A DNA stretch of 64,000 nt. Origin: Ignelater luminosus. Its lineage: Eukaryota > Arthropoda > Insecta > Coleoptera > Elateridae. Of this stretch, positions 32,766 through 45,273 are shown one piece after another (position 1 is the first letter of the stretch; each line of letters starts with the position of its first letter). The notes beneath the pieces were generated by a model. The model searched no databases and was not told the origin of the DNA. It saw only the letters and a list, made by a program, of their open reading frames with translations. The DNA lies in NCBI GenBank assembly GCA_011009095.1, contig VTPC01000670.1, forward strand, positions 1 to 64,000, written 5' to 3'. A program made the position numbers and the translations under genes.

Positions 32766-35700
32766 TTTTAACTTTTTCTAATTCAATCTGTTGCCTATTG
32801 TACTATTATAACGAGTCTCTAAAAAGTGTTTCAGTTCTAGATAACTGTGGAAAATCTAACGTACTTATGTCTTAATTTTGATCATAACTAAGTAGCTTCC
32901 TGGGCATAATAAATTGTACCCTTGAATTGTTTGTAAACCAACTTCATGACGGCAAACTCTAGAATAGTTATTTCCAACACGTTACTCCATAAGCTACTAC
33001 AGAATGTCTTCCAGAATTTTTTGATGATAGGCTAATTAGAAAAGATTATTTTGTGTCTGAATATGTACAGAAAAAATTGTTTAAGGTTGGATTGGATCAA
33101 AAGAGATTCATCGTTTTGTAATTTGTATTACCGGTCAGGATTCAAAGACTTTTTCTAATACTCGTTTATTTAACATAAGGTTTCAATTTCCGCTACGGTT
33201 GATCATTTTGTAAAATTTACATTTTTGACAAGTTTACTAAAAATGATAATATTTTTTTAAGATTTCATATCATATTTGTAATTAAAATATCCAAAACATT
33301 TCTTGTCATTTCATCTACGATATAAAAGAAGAGATCGAACAACGAAGAAAATCTTACATCCCTTCAAACCAAATTTTTGTGCGTTACGGATGACCTCATT
33401 ATTAGAAACAGAAAATTGCTACTGATTTCTCTTAAGGTTTAATAAATAATATAAGAAGACCACGCACAAATATTGTCAAAAGTCTTATATATAATTGTTT
33501 ATCAGCAACCAAATAACTGGAAAAATAATTGACATTCGAAAAACCAATAATAAATTTTTCGATATACCTTCCTTCGGCATCTGTGGTTTCGCCTACGCTA
33601 AACCAAACATAATTGTTTCGAATTGTGTTCCTAATCTTTTAAGGATTTTCTCCGTGTAATCAACGAATATACGACATGCCAACTACTTTTCGAAGAAAAC
33701 AAATTGTTTTTTTTGTGGTATTGTGTTATAAGTATCTACATAGTAATAAAAACATGAGCATTGGACATGCAAAATTAAAAATTTAGATTTTGCTTTTAGA
33801 TATACAGAGTTGATTATGAAATAAATATAAAAATTATAGACACGCTTTTACAAACGATTTTGTAAATCTCTGTACAATTAATAACTTAATAATAATAATA
33901 ATAATAAAGGTCACTCTGCTGAAACACTTTTAGTGATTGATACTGAATGAATCAATTTAAACTTGAAATAAACGTTTACAAGAAAATACAGAAATAAGGG
34001 AACAGAAGTCATTTTCCACCCTGCACATATTAAAACTTAAGTTATAATAAAAAGAGACTTGAACCAAGTATCTACAAAGTCAACTAGAAATTCTAAAACA
34101 TCTGCTGTTCTCACTTTCAGTAATTTTACTTGTTGTAGATGAAAAAGTCATCGATACACTGATTAAACTTTCACTGAAGTTTATTTATAAAAAGCGTGTC
34201 GCGAATTTGAAACTACGAAACACGAGAACAAAAAACGCCGAGATGGATCCAGAATAAAAAGAAATGGCATTTCTACTTTGCTCCAACAAACCTAACTCAT
34301 ATAATTTAATTACGTTCGTTTAGATACAAACATCTCACTGAAACAGTATAATGGTTATAAAACTGTAATTAATAGTAAATGCCTTAAATATTAAATAAAT
34401 TCCATTCGTTTCTGTACTCAAGTAGCGAATATCGTATATCATAAAATCGACTACAGCGTTATTAAGTTTTTATACATTCAATAACATGAACAGTCCCTAA
34501 AAAACTTTTTCTAAATGCAGTTGTGTTTTCTTATTCAAAATATAAATACATAGATCGGTTGTTAGAAACAGCAGATCGTACCACATAGCTGGCATTCTTC
34601 GCGTTTGTTAATTGAAAAATGAATTTTTATTAAAAATCTACTGTAGTAGGCATCTTTTTACAATCAATTTTCTTCAATAATAAGTTTCAAATAACAAATT
34701 TTTCTTTTTCTGGTGTAATGCTTGATGGATCCTACGTGGTTCAAAAACTAGAAATTTATAGTACATAGATATAAATTTCCATTCGCATTTTTATGCGAAA
34801 CACTGTGCAGTGTAGCACTTGATTATTTGATCATCACATTCAAAAGAACGTTCTGAAAATATTGTAACTATTTTTTTCTTTTAGAACGTTACAAGAATAT
34901 ATTTTCGGTTCACGTTCACGAAGTTAAATAGCGTTGAATGCAATCACCTTGTTGTGTAATTTTAATCTATTCACACTATTTTACCTGCTTGTTACAATTC
35001 TACTAATATAGAAGTCAATTTCTCTAACAGTTTCTTTAATTTTTATTCTATTTGGCATTTTATTTTGATTAGAATATGCTTTCCAAGTAATCTCTGATAA
35101 GAGAATTTGTTTAAATGCTGTCAAAGTGATTCTTATCGCAGAGTTCGTATTTCAACCCTATCTACCTACGCATTCTATAGATAGCTATACTTCAGATGTC
35201 TCACCTTGCAATTTCAGCGAGTATGCTATAGCTTCAAGTTTTATATCAGAATATAAGCTAATAAAATTCACAAAACTGTCAGATTTCAAGATTTTTTGTT
35301 CATTTTCGTTAATAGTGGGTCACTAGAAGAAATCTAAAAGATAAACCTGAAAACGCAAATTTTTTAAAAATGTCTCGGCAAAATTTGCGTTTGCCGCTTT
35401 CGCATTTAAATGGCCATTGCTGTCAAAGCAACCAACAATATAAGAAGGAACGGTTAGCTAAAAATGACATATTATTAAATTAAGATTTAAATGCAGTGAA
35501 ATAAACCCCAGGAAATTCAAAGTCGGTTGTTTCTCTGAATTAAAAATTGTAGAAGTCTTCTCACTCTTTACTAGAGGACGCTGCTCAGGGGTACTATTCC
35601 CGTTAAACAGGTTAGGTAACTTTTATATTTTTTTTCATCCAGCTCATTCGAATTAATATTCTGGCGCATTCGACAATTATCCATTTTTGTTGAGTAGGCT

Positions 35701-38700
35701 TATTAGTTCTAATTTTTGTACAACCCTGTCAAAGCGAACGATTCCATTTGTTGGTAAACCTTCTTGGTAAGCAATATTATATTCAGGTGTAAAATATTGG
35801 CGATTACAGACATTACTATGTAAAGCCCAAATTTGCTTGATATTCGTTAGATGCATTAATTTTACTTTTTTATTAAATTATTAATTAAAGCATTCTAAGT
35901 TGATAAGGTAATGAATAAAATTGCAAAAGTAATTAATAAGTTTTGAACGTTTTGTCGATAACATGACGAGCATGGCAGTCGGCAGCATTTTTCCTAGAAG
36001 AATGCAAAATATATATTTGCATTTACACAAATCTACAGATACTAATTTCAATTTTTTGTCAACAATTCAAAAACAGAGCTTGCAATTCAAAGTTTTAAAT
36101 GGTTTAAGGCAGATTAGGTCATTAAATTAAATTTTGAACACCAAAATTAAGCTTGCCTCTTCTTGGCAAAAAATTTAAAGGTTAACTATCAAAACGATTT
36201 TGTTAATTTTCAACAACATAAATGTGTACGAGAGTGGAAGCTTTTCCAAAGGACCCTGCACCATCATTATGGGTTTTGGCTTTTGCTGAAACTGGTTGAA
36301 ACTATAGTGCGTGATACTTGACTTGATCTACAGCTTGAAAATTGCCAGTTTTTGCTACAACCATTTGAAATCGATATCTCACAGTTTGGAAATGAAACTA
36401 TGGTTGTTGTTGTTGTTGGTAGTAGCAGTGGGGAAATTAAATTGAGAAAGTCTTATAAGGTCGTATTTGAGTACAGTATACTGACATGTAACTTGATTTG
36501 TAAGTAGTGGCAGAAGAAAGGCATCCCATAGTCTCACCATTGGGTTCTTCCCTTTATTGACGTTTTTAGGTCAGTTATACTGAAGCGTACGTTATGCTTT
36601 GTCTTCCATCAGGCTCTTTTCATAGCCAGTGGTGTATTGCTAAACCATGTTTTGAATATACGTATTTTCTGTATTAGCAATTAGGTGTAAAATTAAAGAA
36701 AATGTACAAATGCACAAAGAGTGCAACTTTCTGCAGTGAGTCATTGACTGAAACAAGAATATGCACTCATCTGTGAGATAAACAAATAATACTTAAGCCA
36801 ACAAGTGACGTCAATAGGTTCTGTTGTCGAAATCCTAAACTCTTTGTTCAAAATTATTCTTTTTTGGAAAAGACCTTGAGTATATGTTACACTGCATATT
36901 TTCTGAATTGGCATTTACATTATACAATTTTTTAAATTTTATATTTCTAGGTATACGGCGTATACCCTATAATACAGCACTGTTTACAGCTTATTTACCA
37001 GTTGGCAACGCGTTGTAGCATTGAAGACATTACATTTTCAGTTGACCAACCTATGAGGGACTGTGTCCTCTACTAGCCTACAGTGAAATTTTGCCTTGCA
37101 GTGAACCACCTATGGTGGACCAAAGTCAGGCTACTCCCCTTACTGACCTTTTAGATCGGCTATATTTAAACACGACAAACTTTGCCTTGCTTCCATAAAA
37201 AAACAGAAAACTTGGTAGTTCCAGAATCGCTTCAAAATCACTTCTCTACCATAACCTAAAACCTAAAGTTCCATCTAATTGGCTGGTTTTCTTATGCAAA
37301 GATACGGCGTATGTGTTGCGTTAGCAACGTTATTAATAGTTTTTTTTCTACAAAAATCACATAACTTCTCAAAATTATTTATAGTAAATTTAGATAAATT
37401 CGTGTAACATCATTATACCAGGAAACACGAACACTACGATTTTTAATCCATTAGCGTTGCCTGCGCCCACGCAATTTTCAACTGTTCACACCCTTGTTAC
37501 TAACAGATTTAAGTATCTGATTACTCAATATTGCCATCTTTGTTTTAATGGATAAGGTAGACAAGAACTGTTATATTGGTCGTCTCTTGACGCGTCTTGC
37601 TAATTCGCACACTCTTGTTTGAGCGCAATAGAGCAAAGTGATGTTTCTTTCCGGAAACATTCGCAATATTCAAAATACTAATGAAATTAGCCCATTGTAA
37701 GTGACCGTAGAAGCTGCAAAGTTTTTAATAAAACAAAAAAAAGATAATTGAACAACAATGTCCTTTACATTATTAACCGCAAAATATGTACCTGGAAATT
37801 GGAGTTGTTGTTTAAGGAATTTTCTTATAATTCTTATCTAAATCACTTTTCTTGAGTAACATTTTCTCTTTCCAAATCTTTTTCTTTTTGAAAATCTCTT
37901 CAGACGTACCTTCATCTGTTATTTTATTGCAAGGAGCTCTAAAAAGTAACAAGTAGTAGTATGGTTGCTTCTGATTTAATTACTGAAACTGACAGTAAAT
38001 GTTTGAACTTGGATTTGGAAGGTAGTTATTACTGCGTCTCAGCACAGGAGATTAGAAATCTACGATTTTTCAAAAAGATTGTTAAAACTATAGCTATACC
38101 ATTATATTTCTAATAATAACTAAACTAATATAAAGATTCTAAAACATCATTCCCCAAAAATGGAAATACAGGTTGCTTTAACTTATATGCGGACTAATAT
38201 AATAGGTATATGGAAATGAAGACAAAAGTATCGTCTTTTCTAAAAAATTAAATTGCATGGGGAATTCTTGCAATTCTTGAATTATAATTGGCATGTCATT
38301 TGTCCTTTGTATTTGTTGATACATGGCGTTCCCATTGGATAGAGCTTTAAATTCACTTATATTAGTGTTTCCATATAACTAGCATAAATTTTCTGCAAAC
38401 ATTAGTCTTCATTATCCTCCACTGGTGAATCCATTGAGGTGAGCGATTTAAAGTTACTGTTTGCACATTTCAATTTTTTGTCATGTATGATTTAAAGACC
38501 TTATTATAGCATTCTGGCTTTCCCTTATTTTAATTGACATTCAACTCTGCAGTGTCTCTTAAGATTCATGTTTGCCTCAGTGCCGAGGCAAGTCAATACA
38601 AATTCTTTATAAGGTATAGGCACGTTTAAAATTTATAAATTTAGTATTTTCGGCAGCGTATGTTACAAAAGATGGACGATCAGTTTAGGCATCCAGATGC

Positions 38701-40200
38701 TATAGAAGAAAAACACGATCGTCAAAACTTCTATTGGAAATTTAGAAAACTAGTTTGAGGGTAGTCATCGAGTTATCACACTATTGCCAAAACAATAATA
38801 CATTTCGTCAGAAATCACAATAAACGTTATACATTTTCAGATTTAGAGATTAGAGCTCTAGTAACGTTGCGTTGCGTTGGTTGTAGCTGATGGTCACCAT
38901 TTCTTCGGCCATTTTGTCGAAATTTAGTGTCATCTCTTGGTTGATGAGTTTTCCCTGTATTAATGAAAAGCAAGAAGTTCTCTGACAAAATTCATTTTTT
39001 TAAAGGAAGACATATTAACAGTTTGGATAGCCTAATGGGAACTAAATAAAATATGAATTCAGAACGCAATACTAATTTATACAAAACATTCTTAAGCCGA
39101 AATGAGTACAGTTTTGTAGTATATTTCATAGCACTCGGTTTCAAGATTAATGAGTTCAAGCTTACTTTGAAGTTTCTATTTTTTTCAAAATCATATGAAA
39201 CATTATAATACACATCTACAATAACTGCTCTAAGATGTTAAAGAAAACAAGAAATCTATTTGGTCTGCAGTATTTTTAAAAATCTTTATTAATTAAATGT
39301 AAGTTATATTTTGGAAATCAGAAAGCTTGTTTGACTTCTTAACAGATTACTATGTTTCTGTTTAAATCTTTGACTTGCGTTATACTATCAGCAGTACTAT
39401 GGCAGTTTGTGACTTATGTAAAGAGTAGTCATTCGTGGTTATGTTTTGGAAATCCAAACTTGAATGAATTATTTTTGTGCTATTTACCAGTTGTTTTCTT
39501 CAGCTTCCATTAGGATGAAGTCTTATGAAGGTTTGTTATTCTTCTTCTTTTAGTTAATTGGTAGATAGTAGCAAAATAGGTCAGAGCTGCTTTACACGGT
39601 TATGCCTATTTATCCGTTTTTAATCTTTTTTCATTTTGTTTTTACAACTGGGTAAGATTCCTGAAGAATATATTCGCAAATAAGAATTAAATGCCAAAAT
39701 GATTCGGAGAACCATTATTTATGTAGATATTTTATAATTAAAACTGAATAGCCTTGACATGACTGGAAGACTTTTCTTTTAAAATATTTCATCAGTCAGT
39801 ATGCCAGAAGAAAAGAAAGTAAAGAAGTAGACGTAAAGTTACAAACGAACCTGAGATAATAAAAGATAGTTTGCTTCGATCTTCCAGAACTCTCTTACAA
39901 TACAAACCAGGATACTCTCAGGTAAGTAAGAAGAATACCTATACTACATCAAAGCTACTACAAGTTGAAATTACTTAATATTTATCTTCTTTAATTTACC
40001 TGCTAATACAACAAGTTAGATAATATCCTAAGTACAATCAATCAGTGCTAAGCAACAGTCAAGTTCGGTCTATGATGATACAAAGAAGGTCGCGTTGGAG
40101 AAAGTAAATATTTCAATTGCGATTTTTCTAAAAAATAATTCCAACAGCATTTTTTATATTACTAGGAACTTGTTTTAGGACAATTTGTACATATTTCTAG
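32766..40200. other. 7.4-kb stretch without recognised genes
   Basis: Long AT-rich region with only short accidental-looking frames. Contains an (AAT)n run (33888-33907), a (TGT)n run (36403-36418) and a 17-bp palindrome GGTATACGGCGTATACC (36950-36966). No transposase, RT or host-gene motif found. Confidence 0.45.
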
Positions 40201-40204
40201 ATCA

Positions 40205-40860
40205 TCAACGAGTGTGATTTAGTAAGTCATTTCGATAAAGCAAAACCAGCGAAGTTTTAAACGTAGCTTTGCAAATTACTACACGTTCTAAGAAAAGACC
40301 GGGGTGTCTTTTTGCTTGAAAGCTTCTTGGCTTTTCAGATCTGCTGAAGGTAGTATTCTTGCGGTCAGTTCCCCTCTTTGCTGATGATGTGATCCAAATA
40401 CTTGGTTTCTCGGCCTGCAAAGACACAGTGGACGATCGACTTGCTCTTCATTCAAATATTGAATAAAACGAGTTCGGTTTCATTCAGAGTTGGTGCGATG
40501 TATTTGTTTCTTCTTGATGAACTCGACTACCTGTTGGTTTTCTTGTCGGGTTTCCCATAGAAGAGCGCGGTGATGCATTTTTCGGATTTCCTTTCCAAAC
40601 CTGCTACAAAACGCGAAATTGAAGACTTTATAGATAGACAATCGAACCATCATTCCTTCGCATCTTCCCTAAGCTGAGCGGAGATGCGTTGCACCCAATG
40701 GTCACGTGACACGTTCTGTAGGGCATCACAGTATTTCTTTAGGAACACGCAGAATCTTCATGGTCAGCGATTGTGAACTTGGGTGCCGGTGAGGTTTACG
40801 GTCTTACTATTGCACCAGCTGGTTGATGAAGGCTATTATTGTTTGTACATCTGGAAAAAT
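40205..40860 (-). pseudogene. Deleted Ty3/gypsy fragment (RT tail, possible gag part)
   Basis: Minus strand from about 40415 reads CVFAGRETKYLDHIISKEG then PQEYYLQQI, KTPRSFLRTCSNLQSYV and FAGFALSK. This matches the RT segment C-F----KYLGHIIS-EGI-P and RSFLG-C-YYR-FV--FA in gypsy elements. Further upstream (about 40440-40680) ISAQLREDAKE and ALLWETRQENQQVVEFIKKK resemble a gag capsid helix region (about 40 codons before its end). If so, an internal deletion brings gag next to the RT end. Many stops. Distinct from the 17.9-21.8 kb element by sequence. Confidence 0.55.
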
Positions 40861-41470
40861 CGATTGTAGTGGATGGATGAGAAATGATAAAGAAGAGACT
40901 TACAACAAGACTTACTTTGTTGCCAAAATTCTGTAAATCAGTGTAAGATTAAATTGACCCAAAGCTGTTTCTTCTGAATGACAGAAAAAAGTCAATGAAC
41001 AGTGTAATTGCAGTGCACCAGCAATTCTTCATTTCTTGTGATTGAATCAAAACGAAGTTTATTGAGTTGAAAGAATTATTGTACACCAGTGATATTCTTT
41101 CGTTTTCATAGCTAAAATTTTTTATTTTTGAGCCCCGCCCCCCGCCTGCGCCTGTTTGTGTTTTACATAATTATAACTTTAAAATGTTCTAGCTAACTTT
41201 TTCTAACTGTATAGATTTATCAGATCCATGAACTGATAAAGAAAATAAACATAACTCTGGCTTCGACTACTTTGGTATATAAATTCATAACGATCTGCTT
41301 TTACTTCTGCGTTCATTATAGTTTATAAAAAATTCTTGATATGGTTCTCTACTTTTTATCAAACTAAATCATAATGTAAGTATCTATGAATACAATATCC
41401 ACATATGCACACAATTTATTTGAATTAATATGTATATGTACAACATCAATTAAAGGTAATGCTGCTAAAC
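40861..41470. other. Unannotated spacer
   Basis: No gene or repeat recognised. Confidence 0.5.
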
Positions 41471-41474
41471 GGTA

Positions 41475-41508
41475 ATATCGTTGGCCTAATTAACAAACCA
41501 CGTAACTC
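41475..41508 (+). repeat. Left 34-bp TIR
   Basis: Starts ATATCGTTGGCCTAATTAAC and ends CACGTAACTC. Matches 45240-45273 inverted with one mismatch (41484). Confidence 0.92.
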
Positions 41509-41663
41509 ACATTTCCCACTTTTTACAGGAGGAACAAAAAACTGATTTATTCGACAGTGAATAGATAAATTATTATTGTTTATTCTTAACAATAAAGTTT
41601 AAAGTATTCTGAGATGTATATAGGCCATATTCTTATATAATTAAACATATTCATAATTACAAT

Positions 41664-41762
41664 GGAGTTACCAGGTTAGAAATAGCTACGTTAAGGAGTT
41701 ACACAGTATGTGTATAAAAGATACGTGGTTTGAAAAATTTAAATTTGGAGTTAAGTGGTCTG
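41664..41762 (+). promoter_or_regulatory. Left subterminal motif cluster (probable transposase-binding iterons)
   Basis: Four plus-oriented matches to GGAGTTACGTGGTTTG: GGAGTTACCAGGTTAG (41664), GGAGTTACACAGTATG (41696), GATACGTGGTTTG (41720) and GGAGTTAAGTGGTCTG (41747). Spacing about 25-32 bp. The TIR itself contains the motif in the opposite orientation. Confidence 0.7.
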
Positions 41763-41926
41763 ACAATGAGTATAAGGTTTTAAATAAAATACTAGAAATT
41801 GGAATAATGAGATAATTACGGTATATTATATTTGAAAACATATAAAAATGTCAAATAAAACAAAATGTTAGTAAAAATACATGTAACAATGGTAATTTTG
41901 ACCTTTTCATGGATTGAAGCAGTCCG

Positions 41927-44468
41927 TTAAAATGGCAACTCGTCATAAAAGGAGTGGTAGTCCCTTAGTATTACACTTTTCAATTCTTGCAGATGGTTGT
42001 ACTTTGCTTCCGTTATCTTCAACATACTGTCGTACAAATTTGGAAAATTTGGTTCACGAAATGCTTGCATTTTGTCTATAGGATGGCTTAATGATGGTTT
42101 TGGATCCTGTCTTTTTTGTCTGGATTTTCTTGAAGCTTCTTCCGATTGTTTTGCGTTATCCTCGCAAGCAGGTAATAGTTTGAACTCATCTTCAAAATTT
42201 AGTTTGTAATAAATTTTTCCGTCGTCAGAATACTTCAAACAGCGGATGTCAGTAACTTTGGCGTCAGCTTTCTTCAATCCAGGACGGATCGACTTGTACA
42301 TTGTGGGGTTTGCATAGTTTTTGAAGAATGAATGTTCTAAATAAGTAACCTTATAAGGTGTAGAATGCTTTCTAGCATTTTTGCATATCTCTACATAATC
42401 AGCTGGCACATGAACGTCTCTCTGTTTTAGATACCGCTCTATGGTGGAGTGCATAGAGTCACACTCCATTTCCAGATATTTGCTTTCGGTACAGATCTTT
42501 TACTTAACAGCTAAATGTAACAGGGCATTGCTCAAAATAGAACTTCTCTTTTGATAGTTACAGCCGTCACTGAAAATTATTATTTTCTTTGCATTGTTGC
42601 GAAGCGGTAACTGGGATTGAATGAAATGACTTACAATGCTTGCAAACTCATTTGCAGTGAGTTCGCCTTCTGTTTCATTCCACAGGTAGCAAAATCCATC
42701 TTTTGTCTTTAGATCATACATACAAAGGTTGTGGACCGAAAGTTTCCTCCTGTAATATATGCCTGAAGCATTTGATTTAGGACACAATAACAGGCTTTAA
42801 AGATCCACCGTGTAAACATGCTCTTCATTTTATTATCGTTGTCTTTTTCTTGCCTAGCAGCGGTTTTCTTCTTTGAATGATCTTTGTATTCTTCACCAGT
42901 AATGTGTTTTAGCTTGTATGCTCTACATATATCACATTGATCTTTCTTCGGTCTGTATAAAGACAAATTCAGATCTTCAAACGTTTTGTGGAAGGTACAG
43001 GAAGGCAGTGGCTTGCATTTTTTTTCCTTGCACCAATTGTCAGTATAAACCTTGAACAACAGAGACTTTGACGTCTAACAAGGCTCCAAATAGAGTTCTT
43101 GAGAAGATGCTCGACAATAATGTGATTCTACATTTGGCAATGCCAATAAAAACTCTTTTAATAAATTTAATCTTTCATTTAAATCTCGTTGTCTTGTAAT
43201 CTTCTTTGATTGTCTTTTATTTTCAGTTCTCTCGTCGATTTCGTGTTTTTGTTCCAACTCTACATGATCTTCTCCTCCGTCTTCTAACCACTTGTTGACC
43301 ATCAATTCCCCTATCCCTAAAATTGCCAGTAATGTCTTTTTGCATACTCTGACCTTTGTTGAATTATTTACATATAAATAGAATTTAAAAGAAAATTTTC
43401 GGCGTGAAGTGTTTTCAATTTTCCTATCCCGAGATCTTTGGGTAAAATTTACATCTGTCATAGTCTTTATGAAAATCTTTCTTTCCTTCCAGCTCAACTT
43501 CCAAAAATCATTGAACATCTTTTGTCTTTCTGTTTCTGTCAATGTCTTGCAATGAAAGGTTTTATCTTTACATCTGCAAGTAATTTCTTTCATCGTTCTC
43601 TTAGGCCTACTGACAAATTCCGTGACTTTTCCATCTATAACCTTTCTCCCTTTGTATTTTTTACCTTGTTCACGTAAGATCTTTGCTTTTTTAACTTCCC
43701 AATCATCTCCTGTTACTTGATGTCGTCTCCTTCTTCTGGGTTTCAGAATATTTTGATGTATATCTTTATCAAGATTTTCAGCTTCTTCAATTGCCTCAAC
43801 TGGTTCTGTGTTATTAACACTGTTATTTTCTTCTGTTTCTATTGTAATTATATTCAAGTCATTTATATCAGCTGTTTCTACGTCAATAGTCGTACTGATT
43901 TGATGATTAGGTTCTGCCATTTTATTATCCTACAGAACTCTAGGTTCTGGTAATTGATTTTTCTCCTTGTAAACTTCAGCTACTACAATTATTTCTTGTC
44001 TATCAGTATGTTACAATGATAATGTAATTCTTTAACAGCACTAAGTGCTTCAGTATCTGAAAAGTTTAGGTTTATAGGGAGACTTCCAAAGCTTGTATCT
44101 TGACTTATATCAAAATTTTCAGCTTCTTCCTTTTCCTCCACTAGTGGTGTGTTATTAACATTTTTGTTATTATTTTCAGTCTCTAATATTATTAAATTAT
44201 TTAAGTCATTTACATCAGCTGTTTGATTTTGAGCTTCAGATTCAGGAAATATTTGAATTCAGTTGCCATTTTCATCAATCATGAACGTGTCTGCTGTAGA
44301 AATAATATCATCAACAATGACATCTTCGTTGTCAATCTTTGAAGGTGAATTAGTACAGTCAGTACAATCTTGGTTCTTGACCGGCGGCGAAAGCAACCAT
44401 CCACCATTTCCCTTGCCAGATTGTGCAATTATTGCTAGTTGTAGCATTTGTTTTGTTCTCGAAGACAT
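41927..44468 (-). pseudogene. Transposase-like gene of the 3.8-kb element, lightly damaged
   Basis: Start taken at 44468 (MSSRTKQMLQLAI). An acidic N-terminal region runs to a TGA near 44259 and then a stop near 43990. The main frame runs from 43920 (MAEPNHQ) with a basic patch PRRRRRHQ, a Cys cluster CRCKDKTFHC (about 43560) and SHYCRASSQELYLEP ending at a stop at 43075. In frame beyond it KKDQCDICRAYK (about 42930) follows. After a frameshift near 42800, SVHNLCMYDLKTKDG, LWNETEGELTANEFAS and IIIFSDGCNYQKRSS follow (about 42560-42740). After another stop at 42500, YLEMECDSMHSTIERYLK (about 42470) and a C-terminal region ending YDELPF at 41927. Candidate catalytic acids are the Asp of YDLKT, the Asp of FSDGC and Glu/Asp of MECDSMH, the layout of an RNase H-fold DDE/D enzyme (inference). 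Two to three stops plus one frameshift. Confidence 0.8.
43745..44265 (-). repeat. Internal partial duplication in the N-terminal part of the transposase gene
   Basis: Two diverged copies about 350 bp apart (about 44090-44265 and 43745-43917) encode similar acidic sequence: QTADVNDLNN then ILETENNN, NVNNTPLVEE and EEAENFD in one, ETADINDLN then TIETEENN, VNNTEPVEA and EEAENLD in the other. DNA blocks such as TTTTCAGCTTCTTC recur. Seen on the protein and DNA level. Confidence 0.75.
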
Positions 44469-44531
44469 TTTTGAACTGAAAAGTAACAAAAACGTAATTA
44501 GTGGTCAGTTTAATAAAACGAATACAGACTA

Positions 44532-44814
44532 CTTAACTCCTGGAATGTCTTTCATTCAAAACCTTTAATTCTAGATAAACCCCGTATCTACCGTTTCATA
44601 TTGAAATAAAACGTCGTAACTTCATAAAGAACAGATTAGCACACAACGTAACTCCATCTGAGTTTAGTAGAAGTACACAAAAAATAATGTTTTTCTGCTA
44701 GTAAATCCTCATAAAACTTATAAATTACCTGAATATAAACTAAACTTAGTAAAGTACAATTTTAAGTAAATTATTTTAAAAGTAAACGTTGATAGAATGA
44801 AAACGTGTAACTCC
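44532..44814 (-). promoter_or_regulatory. Further motif copies upstream of the transposase start
   Basis: CTTAACTCC (44532), ACGTAACTCC (44646) and GTGTAACTCC (44805) are inverted matches to the subterminal GGAGTTACGT core, placed in the 5' leader of the gene. They could allow transposase autoregulation; that is inference. Confidence 0.4.
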
Positions 44815-45072
44815 TCAAAAATTGCAAACTAACCTAAAACTTTGTTTTGTTAACAAAACACGTAAATGACATATCCTTTTCAAACAGGTTAGTTTTCAAC
44901 TTAAAATTTTATATTCATTATAATTTTATGCTAAAATAATATTATATTGCATTACCAACCTTCAAACACGTGCCATATAGCCTCCAAACAATAAAAGAAT
45001 GTTGTAATCACAGATAAATCCAAACACTGCACAGACAGCACACTTTTACATTACAACAGGCTGCCCCTGCTA

Positions 45073-45254
45073 GGAGTTACTTGGTTTGCAATAACAAAAT
45101 TCCCCCCTAAAAATATACGTGGTTTGTTTTTCCCTTTTGTTCAATGATTTAAATTTTTTGGAGTTATGAGGTTTGGTGAAGTTGTGCAGGAACCATGAAC
45201 GAATGCAATAGCATGAAAATCTCAAAATCGTATTTTTTGGAGTTACGTGGTTTG
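45073..45254 (+). promoter_or_regulatory. Right subterminal motif cluster (probable transposase-binding iterons)
   Basis: Plus-oriented copies GGAGTTACTTGGTTTG (45073), ATACGTGGTTTG (45115), GGAGTTATGAGGTTTG (45160) and GGAGTTACGTGGTTTG (45239, overlapping the TIR). Mirrors the cluster at the left end. Confidence 0.75.
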
Positions 45255-45273
45255 TTAATTAGGACAACGATAT
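45240..45273 (-). repeat. Right 34-bp TIR
   Basis: GAGTTACGTGGTTTGTTAAT followed by TAGGACAACGATAT; inverted match to 41475-41508. Confidence 0.92.

Larger units (their letters stand above)
41475..45273 (-). mobile_element. 3.8-kb DNA transposon of a poorly described family (Sola-like?)
   Basis: Bounded by 34-bp terminal inverted repeats (41475-41508 and 45240-45273) with a single mismatch; the inner part contains AACAAACCACGTAACTC. The only gene inside is a minus-strand transposase-like ORF broken by few lesions. Both ends carry a cluster of copies of a GGAGTTACGTGGTTTG-like motif. The target duplication is ambiguous (TA or ATA/TAT at the junctions). The assignment to a superfamily is uncertain: the protein type recurs as multi-copy uncharacterised proteins in insects and cnidarians, and Sola is a candidate by analogy only. 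Confidence 0.85.

Noticed and set aside
36950..36966. 17-bp palindrome GGTATACGGCGTATACC
   Set aside because: Single short palindrome without any associated repeat or gene; plausible by chance.
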